DNA of 47,754 nt from an uncultured Pelagibacteraceae bacterium (GTDB lineage: Bacteria; Pseudomonadota; Alphaproteobacteria; Pelagibacterales; Pelagibacteraceae), in assembly GCA_905620505.1 (NCBI GenBank), contig CAJQTN010000024.1, forward strand, positions 1 through 47,754, given 5' to 3'. The first letter of the stretch is position 1. Every line of letters starts with the position of its first letter. Position numbers and translations under genes: made by a program. Below, one piece after another: positions 9,052 to 18,363 of this stretch. A model generated the notes under the pieces. It was not told the DNA's origin, searched no databases, and saw only the letters and a list, made by a program, of their open reading frames with translations.

Positions 9052-9432
9052 TTATTTTTGCGGTGTAAGTTTTTTTCCTGCAATCGCTATCGCTTTACCT
9101 TTTCTGGTACGAGCATTACTGTGAGTTCTTTGTCCTCTAACAGGTAATTTTTTTTTATGTCTAGTTCCTCTGTAGGTTACTAAGTCAATTAAACGTTTAA
9201 TGTTCAAAGAAACGTCTCTTCTTAAATCTCCTTCAACTTTGTGATTTGTATTTATGTATTCAGTAATTTTAAGTACTTGATCTTCTGTTAAATTATTAAT
9301 TCTAATATCTTGAGGAATGCTAAGTTTGTCGCAAATATTTTTGGAACTGTGCAGGCCAATGCCATGTATGTAAGTTAGTCCTATGCTTACAATTTTATTC
9401 GGAGGAATGTTAATTCCGGCTATTCGGGCCAT
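9052..9432 (-). CDS. rpsM: 30S ribosomal protein S13
   Basis: Small-subunit head protein that contacts the P-site tRNA and bridges to the 50S. It has the family opening [10 protein letters not shown], the helix-two-turn-helix Y-I-x-GIG segment, and the basic tail [14 protein letters not shown]. The 126-residue length is normal. It heads the alpha cluster, and a good promoter lies in the 55-base gap before it. rpmJ (L36), often found just upstream in other bacteria, is absent; adk takes that place. Confidence 0.97.
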   Translation of the reverse strand: MARIAGINIPPNKIVSIGLTYIHGIGLHSSKNICDKLSIPQDIRINNLTEDQVLKITEYINTNHKVEGDLRRDVSLNIKRLIDLVTYRGTRHKKKLPVRGQRTHSNARTRKGKAIAIAGKKLTPQK

Positions 9433-9463
9433 AGTTTATTGTGTATAAGTTTTAAAAAATGTA

Positions 9464-9491
9464 TTTATATGGCGTTATTTTGTAAAGTCAA
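9464..9491 (-). promoter_or_regulatory. Candidate promoter of the alpha cluster (rpsM-rpsK-rpoA-rplQ)
   Basis: On the minus strand, TTGACT (9491-9486) and TATAAA (9469-9464) are separated by 16 bases. Each box matches sigma70 consensus at five of six positions, making this one of the best promoter-like sequences in the window. The -35 box contains the adk stop codon. The predicted start lies about 25 bases before the rpsM ATG. It would allow the alpha genes to be transcribed separately from the upstream ribosomal genes. Confidence 0.6.
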
Positions 9492-10138
9492 CCCTCTATA
9501 ACGCTCAAATAATCGTTTATTTTGGTGTAAATACTCTCAATATCTATTTCACCGTTTACATCTTTTACTAGATTCATTTTTTTATAGTATTCAATAACTG
9601 GTTCAGTTGACTTTTCATAAGTCTCAAATCTTTTTATAGCTACATCTATATTATCGTCATCTCTTTTTTGTAAAAATTTTTTCTCACAACATGTTTCATT
9701 GTCTGGTACTGGATTGAAGAATTCATTGTAAATTTTTCCACATTTAGAACATACAACTCTGCCGGTAATTCTTTTTTTGATGATGTTTAAAGAAACTTTT
9801 AACCTTATTACAATATCAATTTTTTGATTATATTTGAAAAGAAGTTTATTTAAGTTTTCGGCTTGTGATAAGTTTCTAGGGTAACCATCAAAAATTATTT
9901 TTTTTTTATAGTCATTATTAGACACAATATTCTCAATTAAACTATTAATAATCTCGTCTGAAACTAGAGTGCCAGAATTAACAATGGATGTTATTTTTAA
10001 ACCTAGAGGAGTTTTTTTGTTTATTTCTTCTCTTAATAAATCTCCAGTTGATAATTTAAAAAGATTAAACTTTTTTACTATAAATTCAGATTGAGTTCCC
10101 TTGCCTGCTCCAGGAGGTCCGAATATGACAATATTCAT
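9488..10138 (-). CDS. adk: Adenylate kinase with Cys-containing lid
   Basis: Interconverts ATP + AMP and 2 ADP in the cytoplasm. The 216 residues begin with the P-loop GPPGAGKGT at 7-15 and contain the FDGYPRN segment near residue 84. The lid domain (about residues 125-160) has a CxxC pair followed by an adjacent Cys-Cys, suggesting a structural zinc site; the second half departs from the common CxxC/D spacing. It lies between secY and rpsM, the usual alphaproteobacterial place. Confidence 0.95.
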   Translation of the reverse strand: MNIVIFGPPGAGKGTQSEFIVKKFNLFKLSTGDLLREEINKKTPLGLKITSIVNSGTLVSDEIINSLIENIVSNNDYKKKIIFDGYPRNLSQAENLNKLLFKYNQKIDIVIRLKVSLNIIKKRITGRVVCSKCGKIYNEFFNPVPDNETCCEKKFLQKRDDDNIDVAIKRFETYEKSTEPVIEYYKKMNLVKDVNGEIDIESIYTKINDYLSVIEG

Positions 10139-10149
10139 ATTAAGTTTAT

Positions 10150-11451
10150 TTATTTACCAAATTTAGTTTTTTTAATCAAAGACTCGTATTGAGAACTCAT
10201 TAATCTAGTTTGTACTTGTGTAACAGTATCCATAGCCACAACAACAACGATTAAAATTGACGTACCACCTAAATAAAAAGGTATTGGATATTTTGAAATT
10301 AAAAACTCAGGAAGCAAACACACAAATGTTAAATAGATAGCGCCAATAGTTGTAAGTCTATTTAGAATAGTTTCAATATATTCAGCGGATCTCTCTCCCG
10401 GTCTAATGCCAGGAATATAACCACCATATTTTCTCAAATTTTCTGCGGTTTCCTTTGGGTTGAAAACTATTGAAGTATAAAAAAAACAAAAGAAAACAAT
10501 TCCAGATGCATAAAGCAACATATAAAGCGGTTGACCTTGTGTGAACATGGAAGAAATATTTAAAAATGTATCTGAGTCAGAAAAACCAAAGTTAGTTAGC
10601 GTTACAGGTAGTAGTAATAATGCAGAAGCAAAAATTGCAGGGATAACTCCAGCGGTATTTATTTTAAGTGGCAAGTGAGAAGACTCACCACCATAAACTT
10701 TATTCCCCATTTGTCTTTTTGGATAATTAATTAAAATCTTTCGCATGGCTCTTTCAAAAAAAACTATAAAAAGAACTGTAAAAATTACTAGTATAAAAAT
10801 AATCATAATTAATGTTGCAGAAAGTGCACCTGTTCTCCCTAGTTCGAAAGTAGAAGCTAAAGCTCTTGGTATTTCAGCAACAATCCCAGAAAAAATTATC
10901 AAAGATATTCCATTACCAACACCTCTAAGCGTAATCTGTTCTCCAAGCCACATTAAAAAAGTAGTGCCAGCTACTAATGAAATTGTAGTTGTTATTCTAA
11001 AAGACATACCTGGATCAAGTACTAAAGACCCTGCATTTTCTAAACCTACAGATACTCCGTAGCCTTGCAGACATGCTATAAATACTGTTCCGTATCTAGT
11101 TAATTGTGTAATTTTTTTTCTTCCTATTTCACCTTGCTCTTTTAGATTTTTAAAATAATCAGAAACACCTGTTAAAAGTTGAATTATAATAGAAGAAGAT
11201 ATGTAAGGCATGATACCTAGCGCAAATATAGCCATACGTGTCACAGCACCACCTGAAAAAACATTAAACATACCAAGTAGACCTTTTTGGCTGTTACTCA
11301 TTACTTGTGTTAAGGCCTGTGGATCTATGCCCGCTAAAGGTACGTATGTACCTAGTCTATAAACAATTAATATAGCTATAGTAAAAAAAATTCTGCTTTT
11401 TAAATCGTTAGCTTTTGCAAAAGCACCTTGATTTAAGTTTTCGTTAGACAT
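10150..11451 (-). CDS. secY: Preprotein translocase subunit SecY
   Basis: Pore of the Sec translocon in the inner membrane; partners are SecE (encoded at 34287-34478) and SecG. The 433 residues contain about ten hydrophobic helices and conserved landmarks: GTYVPLAGID after the first helix, the ALGIMPYISSSIIIQLL plug region and the MGG/RFGEM-free loop typical of SecY, with a cytoplasmic GIRPG-x-RSAEYI segment before the last helices. It follows rplO by 8 bases, as in most spc operons. Confidence 0.96.
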   Translation of the reverse strand: MSNENLNQGAFAKANDLKSRIFFTIAILIVYRLGTYVPLAGIDPQALTQVMSNSQKGLLGMFNVFSGGAVTRMAIFALGIMPYISSSIIIQLLTGVSDYFKNLKEQGEIGRKKITQLTRYGTVFIACLQGYGVSVGLENAGSLVLDPGMSFRITTTISLVAGTTFLMWLGEQITLRGVGNGISLIIFSGIVAEIPRALASTFELGRTGALSATLIMIIFILVIFTVLFIVFFERAMRKILINYPKRQMGNKVYGGESSHLPLKINTAGVIPAIFASALLLLPVTLTNFGFSDSDTFLNISSMFTQGQPLYMLLYASGIVFFCFFYTSIVFNPKETAENLRKYGGYIPGIRPGERSAEYIETILNRLTTIGAIYLTFVCLLPEFLISKYPIPFYLGGTSILIVVVVAMDTVTQVQTRLMSSQYESLIKKTKFGK

Positions 11452-11459
11452 TATGATTT

Positions 11460-11975
11460 TTATTTTTTAAGAACTTCAAGAGAAGCACCGTCTTTTTTGA
11501 TTTTAATTTTTGCTTTTTTTATAAACTTTTCAAGAATGTTAATAGTTCCACCGGCTTTCTCTATTTTAGTTAGAGCTTGTTTGGAGACGAAGTTTGCTGT
11601 TATATTAGTTTTATTTTTCAGTTCACCATCACCTAAAATTTTTAATTTTATATATTTTTTATTAATTACTTTTTTTTCCTGTAGGAGCTTAAGATCAACT
11701 GGTGCGTTAAGATCGATTCTTTTATTGTCGTGAAATTTCTGTAGGTATGAAAGATTTATAATAGCTATATTGTCTGGAGCTAATGACTTAAATCCTCTTT
11801 TAGGTAATCTTCTATACAAAGGTGTTTGCCCTCCTTCAAAGGCCTTAATGGCTACACCGGATCTTGATTTTTGACCTTTTATTCCTCGGCCACCAGTTTT
11901 ACCTTTGCCTGATCCAATACCACGACCAGGTCTAATTTTTTTTTTATTAGTTTTTACTAAATTATTTAATTTCAT
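11460..11975 (-). CDS. rplO: 50S ribosomal protein L15
   Basis: Late-assembling large-subunit protein. The basic glycine-rich N-terminus (RPGRGIGSGKGKTGGRG), GQKSRSG and the FEGGQTPLYRRLPKRGF block are diagnostic. It has 171 residues, somewhat longer than the usual 145-150. The start overlaps rpsE by 4 bases. The gene normally found between rpsE and rplO, rpmD (L30), is missing from this position and from the rest of the cluster. Confidence 0.96.
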   Translation of the reverse strand: MKLNNLVKTNKKKIRPGRGIGSGKGKTGGRGIKGQKSRSGVAIKAFEGGQTPLYRRLPKRGFKSLAPDNIAIINLSYLQKFHDNKRIDLNAPVDLKLLQEKKVINKKYIKLKILGDGELKNKTNITANFVSKQALTKIEKAGGTINILEKFIKKAKIKIKKDGASLEVLKK

Positions 11976-12493
11976 TTTGTGTTTTCTCTCTTAGAGACTA
12001 TTTCTGATATTTTTTTTCCTCTCATAGCTGAAAGTAATTTTGGTGAAGCTTGAGATAATAAAGCTGCAAGAGAGGCTTTTACAACGTTATGAGGATTTGC
12101 AGAACCAACTGATTTTGCAACGATATCTTGTATTCCAAGAACGTCACAAACAGCTCTAATTGGACCTCCAGCAATAATACCTGTACCAGCTGGTGCGGAA
12201 CGCATTATGACTTTTCCTGATCCATTTCTACCTTTAACATCATGGTGTAATGTTCTTCCATCTTTAAGAGAAATTTTTACTAAGTTTCTAGTTGCGTCTT
12301 GTGTTGCTTTTTTAATAGCATTTGGAACTTGTTTTGATTTTCCAGCTCCCACTCCAATTGAACCTTTTTCATTACCAACAACTACTAGAGCAGCAAAACC
12401 AAACCTTCTTCCTCCTTTAACTACTTTGGTAATTCTATTAATTGCTACTAATCTTTCTTTATACTCACTAACTCTTTTTTGCCATTCTGCCAT
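11972..12493 (-). CDS. rpsE: 30S ribosomal protein S5
   Basis: Small-subunit protein at the mRNA entry site, important for decoding accuracy. The 173 residues include the N-terminal RNA-binding KVVKGGRRFGFAALVVVG loop and the APAGTGIIAGGP-x-RAVCD-x-LGI-x-D block. It begins on the base directly after the rplR stop codon and overlaps rplO by 4 bases, so coupling is likely. Confidence 0.97.
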   Translation of the reverse strand: MAEWQKRVSEYKERLVAINRITKVVKGGRRFGFAALVVVGNEKGSIGVGAGKSKQVPNAIKKATQDATRNLVKISLKDGRTLHHDVKGRNGSGKVIMRSAPAGTGIIAGGPIRAVCDVLGIQDIVAKSVGSANPHNVVKASLAALLSQASPKLLSAMRGKKISEIVSKRENTK

Positions 12494-12847
12494 TTAAAAC
12501 TCCAATCCATTTTTTCTTAATGATTCTGCAAACATCTTTATACGTCCGTGATATTTATAAGGTCCACGATCGAAGTAAACTTTAGTAATTTTTTTTTCTA
12601 CAGCTCTTTTAGCTAATATCTCTCCCATCAGAATAGAGGTTTCGCTTTTCTTTTTTTTATTAGCTTTAATTTCTTTTTCAATTGATGAAGCTGATACAAT
12701 TGTCTTTTTTTCCTTATCGTCTATTATTTGCGCGGAAATATTTTTCAAAGATTTAAAAACAGATACTCTATATCTATTTGTAGATACGCTTTTTAATTTT
12801 TTTCTGTTTCTAAGCCCTCTTTTTTTTAAATTATTTAATTTTTTCAT
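12494..12847 (-). CDS. rplR: 50S ribosomal protein L18
   Basis: Binds 5S rRNA in the central protuberance. The 117-residue protein has R-x-R-V-x-V-F-K-S near the start of the domain and the C-terminal FDRGPYKYHGRIK-x-x-AE-x-x-R block. An upstream in-frame ATG at 12952 would add 35 residues read through the 3' end of rplF. I chose the ATG at 12847 because it gives the standard L18 N-terminus (MKKLNN, basic) and lies one base after the rplF stop. Confidence 0.95.
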   Translation of the reverse strand: MKKLNNLKKRGLRNRKKLKSVSTNRYRVSVFKSLKNISAQIIDDKEKKTIVSASSIEKEIKANKKKKSETSILMGEILAKRAVEKKITKVYFDRGPYKYHGRIKMFAESLRKNGLEF

Positions 12848-12848
12848 G

Positions 12849-13400
12849 CTATTTCTTTTTACCTTCTTTTCTGAGAACGAATTGACCTCTTTCCATAATG
12901 CCCTTACCTTTGTAAGGCTCGACAGGCTTAAGTGTTTTAATGTCAGAAGCAACTTTTGAAACTAATTCTTTGTCAACTCCTGTGATGGTAATAATAGTTT
13001 GTTTTTCAACTGCAATTTTAACATCATTAGGGATTTTAAAGTTGATATCATGACTAAAGCCTAGTTGCAGATTTAATATCTCACCTTTTAAGTTGGCTCT
13101 AAATCCAACTCCTTTGATGTCCAGTATCTTGGTGTGCCCAGTACTCACTCCTAGCACCGCATTATTAATTAGACTTCTATAAGTTCCCCACATTATTGAT
13201 GTTTTTTTATCTAAATCTTTTTTAGCTCCTAATGGCATAATATTAAATTCATTTTTCTCATTAACTTTTGCAGAAAATATTTTATCATTTATTGTAAGTT
13301 GTTTAGATCCTTTAGGTCCTGTTATTGTTATTACACCATTTTCAGATTTAACAGACGAGTCTTTAGGTATAGTTATATTTTTTTTTCCAATTTTAGACAT
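12849..13400 (-). CDS. rplF: 50S ribosomal protein L6
   Basis: Large-subunit protein near the factor-binding site. The 183 residues contain the two related L6 folds, the MSKIGK-type start and the closing signature LKPVEPYKGKGI followed by a basic tail. The start overlaps the rpsH stop by one base; rplR follows one base after the stop. Confidence 0.97.
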   Translation of the reverse strand: MSKIGKKNITIPKDSSVKSENGVITITGPKGSKQLTINDKIFSAKVNEKNEFNIMPLGAKKDLDKKTSIMWGTYRSLINNAVLGVSTGHTKILDIKGVGFRANLKGEILNLQLGFSHDINFKIPNDVKIAVEKQTIITITGVDKELVSKVASDIKTLKPVEPYKGKGIMERGQFVLRKEGKKK

Positions 13401-13798
13401 TAAAATACCCTACAAATAATCTCTCCACCGATATTATTTTTTCTTGCTTCGATGTCAGACATTATGCCTTTGTTTGTTGATATGATTGCTAAACCTAAGC
13501 CATTTTGAATTCTAGGTATGCTTGTTGCTCTTGAGTAGACTCTTCTACCGGGTTTAGATACCCTTTTAATTTCTCTAATTACTGCCGTACCTTCATAATA
13601 CTTTAAGTCTACGGTAAGCGAAACTTTGTTATTTTCTTTTTTTTCGATATGGTAGCTTGTGATAAAGCCTTCGCTCTTAAGAACCTCTAAAATTTTAAGT
13701 CTAAAGTTTGATGAGGGCATTTCTACCTTAGGTAATAATCTTAATTGACCATTCCTAATTCTTGTAAACATATCTCCTATCGGATCCATTAAAGTCAT
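13400..13798 (-). CDS. rpsH: 30S ribosomal protein S8
   Basis: Binds the central domain of 16S rRNA. The 132 residues start with the typical DPIGDMFTRIRNGQ segment and end with GLGLAIISTNKGIMSD and GGEIICRVF. In E. coli S8 represses the spc operon by binding in the rplX-rplE region; I did not find an obvious equivalent hairpin there. The start is 10 bases after rpsN. Confidence 0.97.
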   Translation of the reverse strand: MTLMDPIGDMFTRIRNGQLRLLPKVEMPSSNFRLKILEVLKSEGFITSYHIEKKENNKVSLTVDLKYYEGTAVIREIKRVSKPGRRVYSRATSIPRIQNGLGLAIISTNKGIMSDIEARKNNIGGEIICRVF

Positions 13799-13808
13799 AT
13801 TTTTTTCC

Positions 13809-14114
13809 TTACCAGCTTGATTTAGTCATTCCCGGAATTTTTCCGGATGAAGCCATTTCTCTTAGGGCTATTCTTGACATTTTTAATTTTCTATAAACAC
13901 CGTGTGGTCTTCCAGTTATTTCACAACGATTAACAACTCTTATTTTTGAAGAATTTCTTGGAAGTTTGCTTAATTTTAATTGGGCTGCAAATCTGTCAGA
14001 TAAAGGTAATTGTTTGTCTTTTATAATTTTTTTCAATAAATTTCTTTTTTTTAAGTATTTAGCGGTAAGCTTAATTCTTTTTAGGTTTTTTTGTATTGCG
14101 CTTGTTTTAGCCAT
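13809..14114 (-). CDS. rpsN: 30S ribosomal protein S14 (long, zinc-free form)
   Basis: Small-subunit head protein. The 101 residues and the lack of paired CxxC motifs mark the long zinc-independent type. The C-terminal [20 protein letters not shown] and [12 protein letters not shown] blocks are diagnostic. It begins 2 bases after rplE. Confidence 0.97.
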   Translation of the reverse strand: MAKTSAIQKNLKRIKLTAKYLKKRNLLKKIIKDKQLPLSDRFAAQLKLSKLPRNSSKIRVVNRCEITGRPHGVYRKLKMSRIALREMASSGKIPGMTKSSW

Positions 14115-14116
14115 AT

Positions 14117-14674
14117 TTAGTTGTTCTTTTTTATATTGGTTAACGGAAAATTGAGTTCTTTTAATAATTCAAATGTAGCTTCCTTAGATTTACTACTGCA
14201 AACTAGAGTAATGTCCATTCCTCTAATTTTATCAACTTTATCATAGTTTACTTCTGGAAAAATAATATGTTCTTTTATTCCAAAGCTGTAATTTCCAAAC
14301 TTATCAATCCCACTTTCCTTCAATCCTCTAAAATCTTTAATTCTTGGAAGAGCTATGTTTATAAGTCTATCAATAAATTCGTACATTTTTGCCGATCTTA
14401 ATGTAACCTTAACTCCAGCGGCAAATCCCTTTCTTGTTTTAAAATTAGCAATTGATTTTCTAAATTTGGTCACAATAGCTTTTTGTCCAGCTATTGACGT
14501 TATGTCATCACGGCAAGATTTAACTTTTTTTGCATCGGTGGCGTCCTCTCCAAGCCCAACGTTTAAAACTATTTTAATAAGTCTTGGAGCCTGATGTTTG
14601 TTTGTATAATTTAATTTTGCCATTAACTTTGGTAAAATTTCTTTTTCATATATATTTTTTAATCTAGGTATCAT
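14117..14674 (-). CDS. rplE: 50S ribosomal protein L5
   Basis: 5S rRNA-binding protein that touches P-site tRNA. The 185 residues contain the segments [21 protein letters not shown][13 protein letters not shown] and the C-terminal GMDITLV. It lies between rplX (4-base gap) and rpsN (2-base gap) in standard spc order. Confidence 0.97.
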   Translation of the reverse strand: MIPRLKNIYEKEILPKLMAKLNYTNKHQAPRLIKIVLNVGLGEDATDAKKVKSCRDDITSIAGQKAIVTKFRKSIANFKTRKGFAAGVKVTLRSAKMYEFIDRLINIALPRIKDFRGLKESGIDKFGNYSFGIKEHIIFPEVNYDKVDKIRGMDITLVCSSKSKEATFELLKELNFPLTNIKKNN

Positions 14675-14678
14675 TTAT

Positions 14679-14918
14679 CTATTTTTTTAACGTTTCTTTT
14701 TTGGTTTCTAAATTTTTGACATTTGAGTAATGAATAAAACTTTCTTTTGAAATAATTCCACCTTTATTTTCTTTGGTTGGCTTTTGGTGTTTTTTTACAA
14801 GATTAATAGCTTTAACTTTTATCATGTTTAGTTTTCTACTAATTTCAATAATTTCTCCCGTTTTTCCTTTGTCTTTTCCAGTAATAATTTTAACTTGATT
14901 TCCCATTTTAATTTTCAT
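14679..14918 (-). CDS. rplX: 50S ribosomal protein L24, short form
   Basis: Assembly-initiating large-subunit protein. The KOW motif is at the start (G-x-x-V-K-I-I-TGKDKGKTG-x-I), followed by the VKAINLVKKHQKP segment. At 79 residues it lacks the C-terminal part of the usual roughly 100-residue protein and ends in a Lys-rich tail after about residue 60. No frameshift is evident, and the next gene follows at 4 bases, so the short form looks natural. Confidence 0.95.
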   Translation of the reverse strand: MKIKMGNQVKIITGKDKGKTGEIIEISRKLNMIKVKAINLVKKHQKPTKENKGGIISKESFIHYSNVKNLETKKETLKK

Positions 14919-14920
14919 AT

Positions 14921-15289
14921 TTAAATTACCTCCGGCGCCAAAGATATAATCTTTGTGTGACCCGCAGCTCTTAATTCTCTCGTAACAGGTCCAAATATCC
15001 TTGTTCCCATTGGTTCACCTTTTTCATCCGTCAAAACAACGGCATTATGATCGAACTGTATTTTTGATCCATCATCTCTAAAAATTTCTTTTCTCGTTCT
15101 AACTACAACAGCTCTATGTACTGTTCCTTTTTTAACTTTTCCCTTGGGTATTGCATCTTTAACTGTTATTACTATTAAATCACCAACCCCTGCATATCTT
15201 CTTTTAGACCCACCAAGAACTTTTATACACTCAACTCTTTTAGCTCCTGTATTATCTGCAACCATTAACTCTGTGTGATTTTGAATCAT
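14921..15289 (-). CDS. rplN: 50S ribosomal protein L14
   Basis: Interface protein of the 50S, target of RsfS and part of bridge B8. The 122 residues are the standard length, with [17 protein letters not shown] at the start and the GTRIFGPV-x-RELR signature. An ATG six codons upstream (15307) lies inside rpsQ; the ATG at 15289 is preferred because it overlaps the rpsQ stop by 4 bases (ATGA) and gives the conserved N-terminus. Confidence 0.97.
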   Translation of the reverse strand: MIQNHTELMVADNTGAKRVECIKVLGGSKRRYAGVGDLIVITVKDAIPKGKVKKGTVHRAVVVRTRKEIFRDDGSKIQFDHNAVVLTDEKGEPMGTRIFGPVTRELRAAGHTKIISLAPEVI

Positions 15290-15516
15290 TTTTTTACCAC
15301 CTCCCAAGTTTTTTTCTTAGAAATAGGAGCGCACTCCATAATTTCAACTTCCTCTCCCACTTTGAATTTATTGTTTTCGTCGTGAGCATGATATTTGTTA
15401 GTTCTCGATATAACTTTACCGTAAAATGGGTGTTGAAATTTTCTCACAACCTGTACAACAATTGTTTTATTGTTTTTAGAGCTAACAACTTTTCCTTTTA
15501 ATACTCTTTTACTCAT
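15286..15516 (-). CDS. rpsQ: 30S ribosomal protein S17
   Basis: Primary 16S rRNA-binding protein of the 5' domain. The 76 residues have the OB-fold landmarks [19 protein letters not shown] and the [19 protein letters not shown] block. It overlaps rpmC upstream by 4 bases and rplN downstream by 4 bases. Confidence 0.96.
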   Translation of the reverse strand: MSKRVLKGKVVSSKNNKTIVVQVVRKFQHPFYGKVISRTNKYHAHDENNKFKVGEEVEIMECAPISKKKTWEVVKK

Positions 15517-15710
15517 TTAGAAGCCTTTGAATTTATTGTTGTGTATAATCTCGCTATGTTTTTTTTTATTTCAGTGTATTGAGCTGGATTCTCAACTTGT
15601 CCATTAATTTTTTTAAATCTAATATTAAATAAATCTTTTTTTAAAGTATTAATTTTTTTAATAGCTTGTTCCCCAGTTAATTTTTTGTCTTCTTTTTTAT
15701 CTTTAGCCAT
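15513..15710 (-). CDS. rpmC: 50S ribosomal protein L29
   Basis: Small helical protein beside the exit tunnel. The 65 residues have a Lys-rich start and the [16 protein letters not shown] segment with a following NPAQ-x-x-x-IKKNIAR helix, the L29 signature. It begins 2 bases after rplP and overlaps rpsQ by 4 bases. Confidence 0.93.
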   Translation of the reverse strand: MAKDKKEDKKLTGEQAIKKINTLKKDLFNIRFKKINGQVENPAQYTEIKKNIARLYTTINSKASK

Positions 15711-15712
15711 TT

Positions 15713-16117
15713 TTACCTTTTAATAAACTTAGTTTTAATTGGTAGCTTTGCAGACGCTTTATAGAGAGCAATCCTTGCAACATCTTCTGTTACACCGTCA
15801 ACTTCAAAAATAATTCTACCTGGTTTAACTCTGCATGCGTAATATTCAATATTTCCTTTTCCTTTACCCATCCTTACTTCTGTGGGTTTTTTAGAAACAG
15901 GGATATTTGGAAATATTCTAGTCCAAACTCTCCCGGTTCTTTTCATATATCTTGTTAGCGCTACTCTCGCTGCTTCTATTTGTTTTCCAATAATTCTTTC
16001 TGGTTCAAGGGCTTTTAATCCAAAAGCACCATAGTTTAAACCTGCAGCTCTGGTAGCTTTACCGTGAATTCTACCTTTAAAAGCTTTTCTAAATTTAGTT
16101 CTAACTGGCTGTAACAT
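15713..16117 (-). CDS. rplP: 50S ribosomal protein L16
   Basis: Organises the peptidyl-transferase and A-site region. The 134 residues carry [19 protein letters not shown] and GRVWTRIFP blocks and the basic [18 protein letters not shown] loop. The first 17 bases overlap the end of rpsC, an unusually long overlap for this pair, but the N-terminus is the conserved one. Confidence 0.97.
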   Translation of the reverse strand: MLQPVRTKFRKAFKGRIHGKATRAAGLNYGAFGLKALEPERIIGKQIEAARVALTRYMKRTGRVWTRIFPNIPVSKKPTEVRMGKGKGNIEYYACRVKPGRIIFEVDGVTEDVARIALYKASAKLPIKTKFIKR

Positions 16118-16790
16118 TTTTATTTTTCACTCTTTCTTTGTTTTCCTGATCAACATCTTTTTCAAATAATTGCCCTTTATAAATCCAAACTTTAATTCCT
16201 ATTATACCGTATGTTGTTAGGGCCTCAGCAGTACCATAATCGATATTAGCTCTTAAAGTGTGTGATGGAATGCTTCCTTCTCTTTCCCATTCTGTTCGAG
16301 CAATTTCTATTCCAGACAATCTACCGCTTACCATTACTTTTATTCCTTGAGCACCAAGCCTCATTGCTGACTGAATTCCTCTTTTTACCGCTCTTCTGTA
16401 AGCAATCCTTTTTACCAACTGAGTAGCTATATTTTCAGCTACTAAAAATGAATTTAACTCTGGTTTTTTAATCTCTTTGATGTTTATTGTCACTTCAGAT
16501 TCTTTAGAAATTTTCACTACATTAGATTTAATTTTTTCAATATCAGCTCCTTTTTTTCCAATTACAAAGCCAGGTCGTGAAGTGTGTATAGATACAATTA
16601 ATTTTTTTCCAGATCTTTCAATTATAATGTCAGATACACCTGAGTTTATAATATTTTTTTGAATATATTTTCTAATTTTAAAATCTTCAATCAAATATTT
16701 TCCAAATTCTTTTTTTTTTGCAAACCAAATCGAGTCCCAGCCTCTATTAACTCCCAATCTAAATGCAATTGGATTAATTTTTTGTCCCAT
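16101..16790 (-). CDS. rpsC: 30S ribosomal protein S3
   Basis: mRNA-entry protein with helicase activity. The 229 residues start with [13 protein letters not shown], contain a KH domain with [10 protein letters not shown] around residues 77-86, and have the C-terminal [20 protein letters not shown] block. It starts 2 bases after rplV. Confidence 0.97.
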   Translation of the reverse strand: MGQKINPIAFRLGVNRGWDSIWFAKKKEFGKYLIEDFKIRKYIQKNIINSGVSDIIIERSGKKLIVSIHTSRPGFVIGKKGADIEKIKSNVVKISKESEVTINIKEIKKPELNSFLVAENIATQLVKRIAYRRAVKRGIQSAMRLGAQGIKVMVSGRLSGIEIARTEWEREGSIPSHTLRANIDYGTAEALTTYGIIGIKVWIYKGQLFEKDVDQENKERVKNKNVTAS

Positions 16791-16792
16791 AA

Positions 16793-17227
16793 TTATTTTT
16801 TAACCTCTATTTTAGTTTCTTTTATAGAGTCTTTTTTGATCTCTATTTTATTTTCTTTCTTATTTTCTTTTTTAGAAACTTTTTTTTCTCCTAAAACAAT
16901 TGTAATTCTACTGAAAGGTTTTTTTATAGCACTAGCCCTACCTTTTGCTCGTGGTCGAAATCTTTTCATAACAATCGACTTGCCTACATATGCTTCTTTT
17001 ATATAGAGACTGTCAATATCGTATTGGTAATTATTTTCAGCATTAGCAATAGCAGATTGAACTGTTTTTTTAACATCGTGTGCTATTCTTTTTCTTGTAA
17101 ATTCTAGATCTCTAATAGCAATATCGGCTTTTTTTCCTTTTATAAAATCAAGGATTAAAGCTATTTTACGAGTGCTTGATCTAACGTTTTTGTTTACTGC
17201 TGTAACTGAAATACTACTTTTTTCCAC
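16793..17227 (-). CDS. rplV: 50S ribosomal protein L22 with charged C-terminal extension
   Basis: Lines the exit tunnel; its beta-hairpin ([11 protein letters not shown]) is intact around residues 90-102. I place the start at GTG 17227, giving 144 residues, because an AGGAGG sequence lies 5 bases upstream inside the 3' end of rpsS. The next ATG upstream (17308) would read far into rpsS. Gene overlap with rpsS is then 14 bases. After the core, a roughly 30-residue Lys/Glu tail is added. Confidence 0.9.
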   Translation of the reverse strand: MEKSSISVTAVNKNVRSSTRKIALILDFIKGKKADIAIRDLEFTRKRIAHDVKKTVQSAIANAENNYQYDIDSLYIKEAYVGKSIVMKRFRPRAKGRASAIKKPFSRITIVLGEKKVSKKENKKENKIEIKKDSIKETKIEVKK

Positions 17228-17528
17228 CTGCGCCTCCTGGTTTAGCAGATGCTGGGGCTGCTTTTTTATCAGCTGGTGTATGGCCTCTAAATGTTCTAGT
17301 GGCAGCAAACTCTCCTAGTTTGTGTCCAACCATTTCCTCAGAAATAGTTATTGGTATAAATGATTTACCGTTATGTATTAAAAAACTGTGACCAACGAAA
17401 TCAGGAATAACGGTTGAATTTCTTGACCATGTCTTAATAGGTCTTTTCGGTTCACCAGATTTTATTTTATCAATTTTTTTTAATAAACTCGGATGTACAA
17501 ATGGTCCTTTCCAAACAGATCTAGCCAT
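17214..17528 (-). CDS. rpsS: 30S ribosomal protein S19
   Basis: Small-subunit head protein. It starts [18 protein letters not shown] and contains the [15 protein letters not shown] and [14 protein letters not shown] signatures. At 104 residues it has a short Ala/Pro/Gly/Lys tail beyond the usual end. The Gly codons of this tail contain the Shine-Dalgarno sequence of rplV. Confidence 0.96.
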   Translation of the reverse strand: MARSVWKGPFVHPSLLKKIDKIKSGEPKRPIKTWSRNSTVIPDFVGHSFLIHNGKSFIPITISEEMVGHKLGEFAATRTFRGHTPADKKAAPASAKPGGAGGKK

Positions 17529-17530
17529 AA

Positions 17531-18361
17531 TTATTTTCTTTTCTTCCTTCTTGATATTATCATTTTATCACTTCTTTGTGGTCTTCTAGTTTTTAAACCT
17601 TTGGCAGATTGGCCCCAAGGAGAAACAGGATTTCTTCCACCTGATGTTTTTCCTTCTCCACCACCATGAGGGTGATCAACCGGATTCATTACAACACCTC
17701 TTGATTGTGGTCTTTGGCCTTTCCATCTAGTTCTGCCTGCTTTACCAACTTTGATATTTTTTTGATCTGGGTTTGAAACCGATCCAAGTGTAGCCATACA
17801 TTTGCTACTAACTTTTCTTGTTTCCCCGGAACCCAATCTTATTATCGCATGATCGCCATCGAAACCTGTTAAAGTTGCAGACGAACCTGCTGATCTAGCC
17901 ATCTTACCACCCGAATTAGGGACTAGTTCTATATTATGAATTGAACTACCTTGAGGAATATTAATTAGCTCCAAACAATTCCCTACTTTAATTTCAGCAT
18001 TTTTTCCTGCCTCAACAGTATCTCCAATTTCCAATTTTTGCGGGCATATAATATATTTCATGTCTTTATCCTCGTACTTAATTAAAGCAATATAACTTGT
18101 TCTATTTGGATCGTATTCAATTCTTTCAACCACACCTTTAATATTTCTTTTTGATCTATGGAAATCTATAATTCTATATTTATGTTTGTGTGCACCACCT
18201 CTATGTCTTGAGGTAATTCTACCCATGTTGTTTCTTGCTCCTGTTGAGTGCTGTCCAACAGTAAGAGGTTTATAAGATGCCCCTTTCCATAATTGACTTT
18301 TATCAACAAGAACTGTGCCACGCACAGATTTGGTATAAGGTTTAAATGTTTTTAATGCCAT
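17531..18361 (-). CDS. rplB: 50S ribosomal protein L2
   Basis: Essential for subunit joining and peptidyl-transferase activity. The 276 residues include the N-terminal [12 protein letters not shown] region, [12 protein letters not shown] and the functionally important [16 protein letters not shown] block near residue 225. It lies 2 bases from both neighbours. Confidence 0.97.
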   Translation of the reverse strand: MALKTFKPYTKSVRGTVLVDKSQLWKGASYKPLTVGQHSTGARNNMGRITSRHRGGAHKHKYRIIDFHRSKRNIKGVVERIEYDPNRTSYIALIKYEDKDMKYIICPQKLEIGDTVEAGKNAEIKVGNCLELINIPQGSSIHNIELVPNSGGKMARSAGSSATLTGFDGDHAIIRLGSGETRKVSSKCMATLGSVSNPDQKNIKVGKAGRTRWKGQRPQSRGVVMNPVDHPHGGGEGKTSGGRNPVSPWGQSAKGLKTRRPQRSDKMIISRRKKRK

Positions 18362-18363
18362 AA

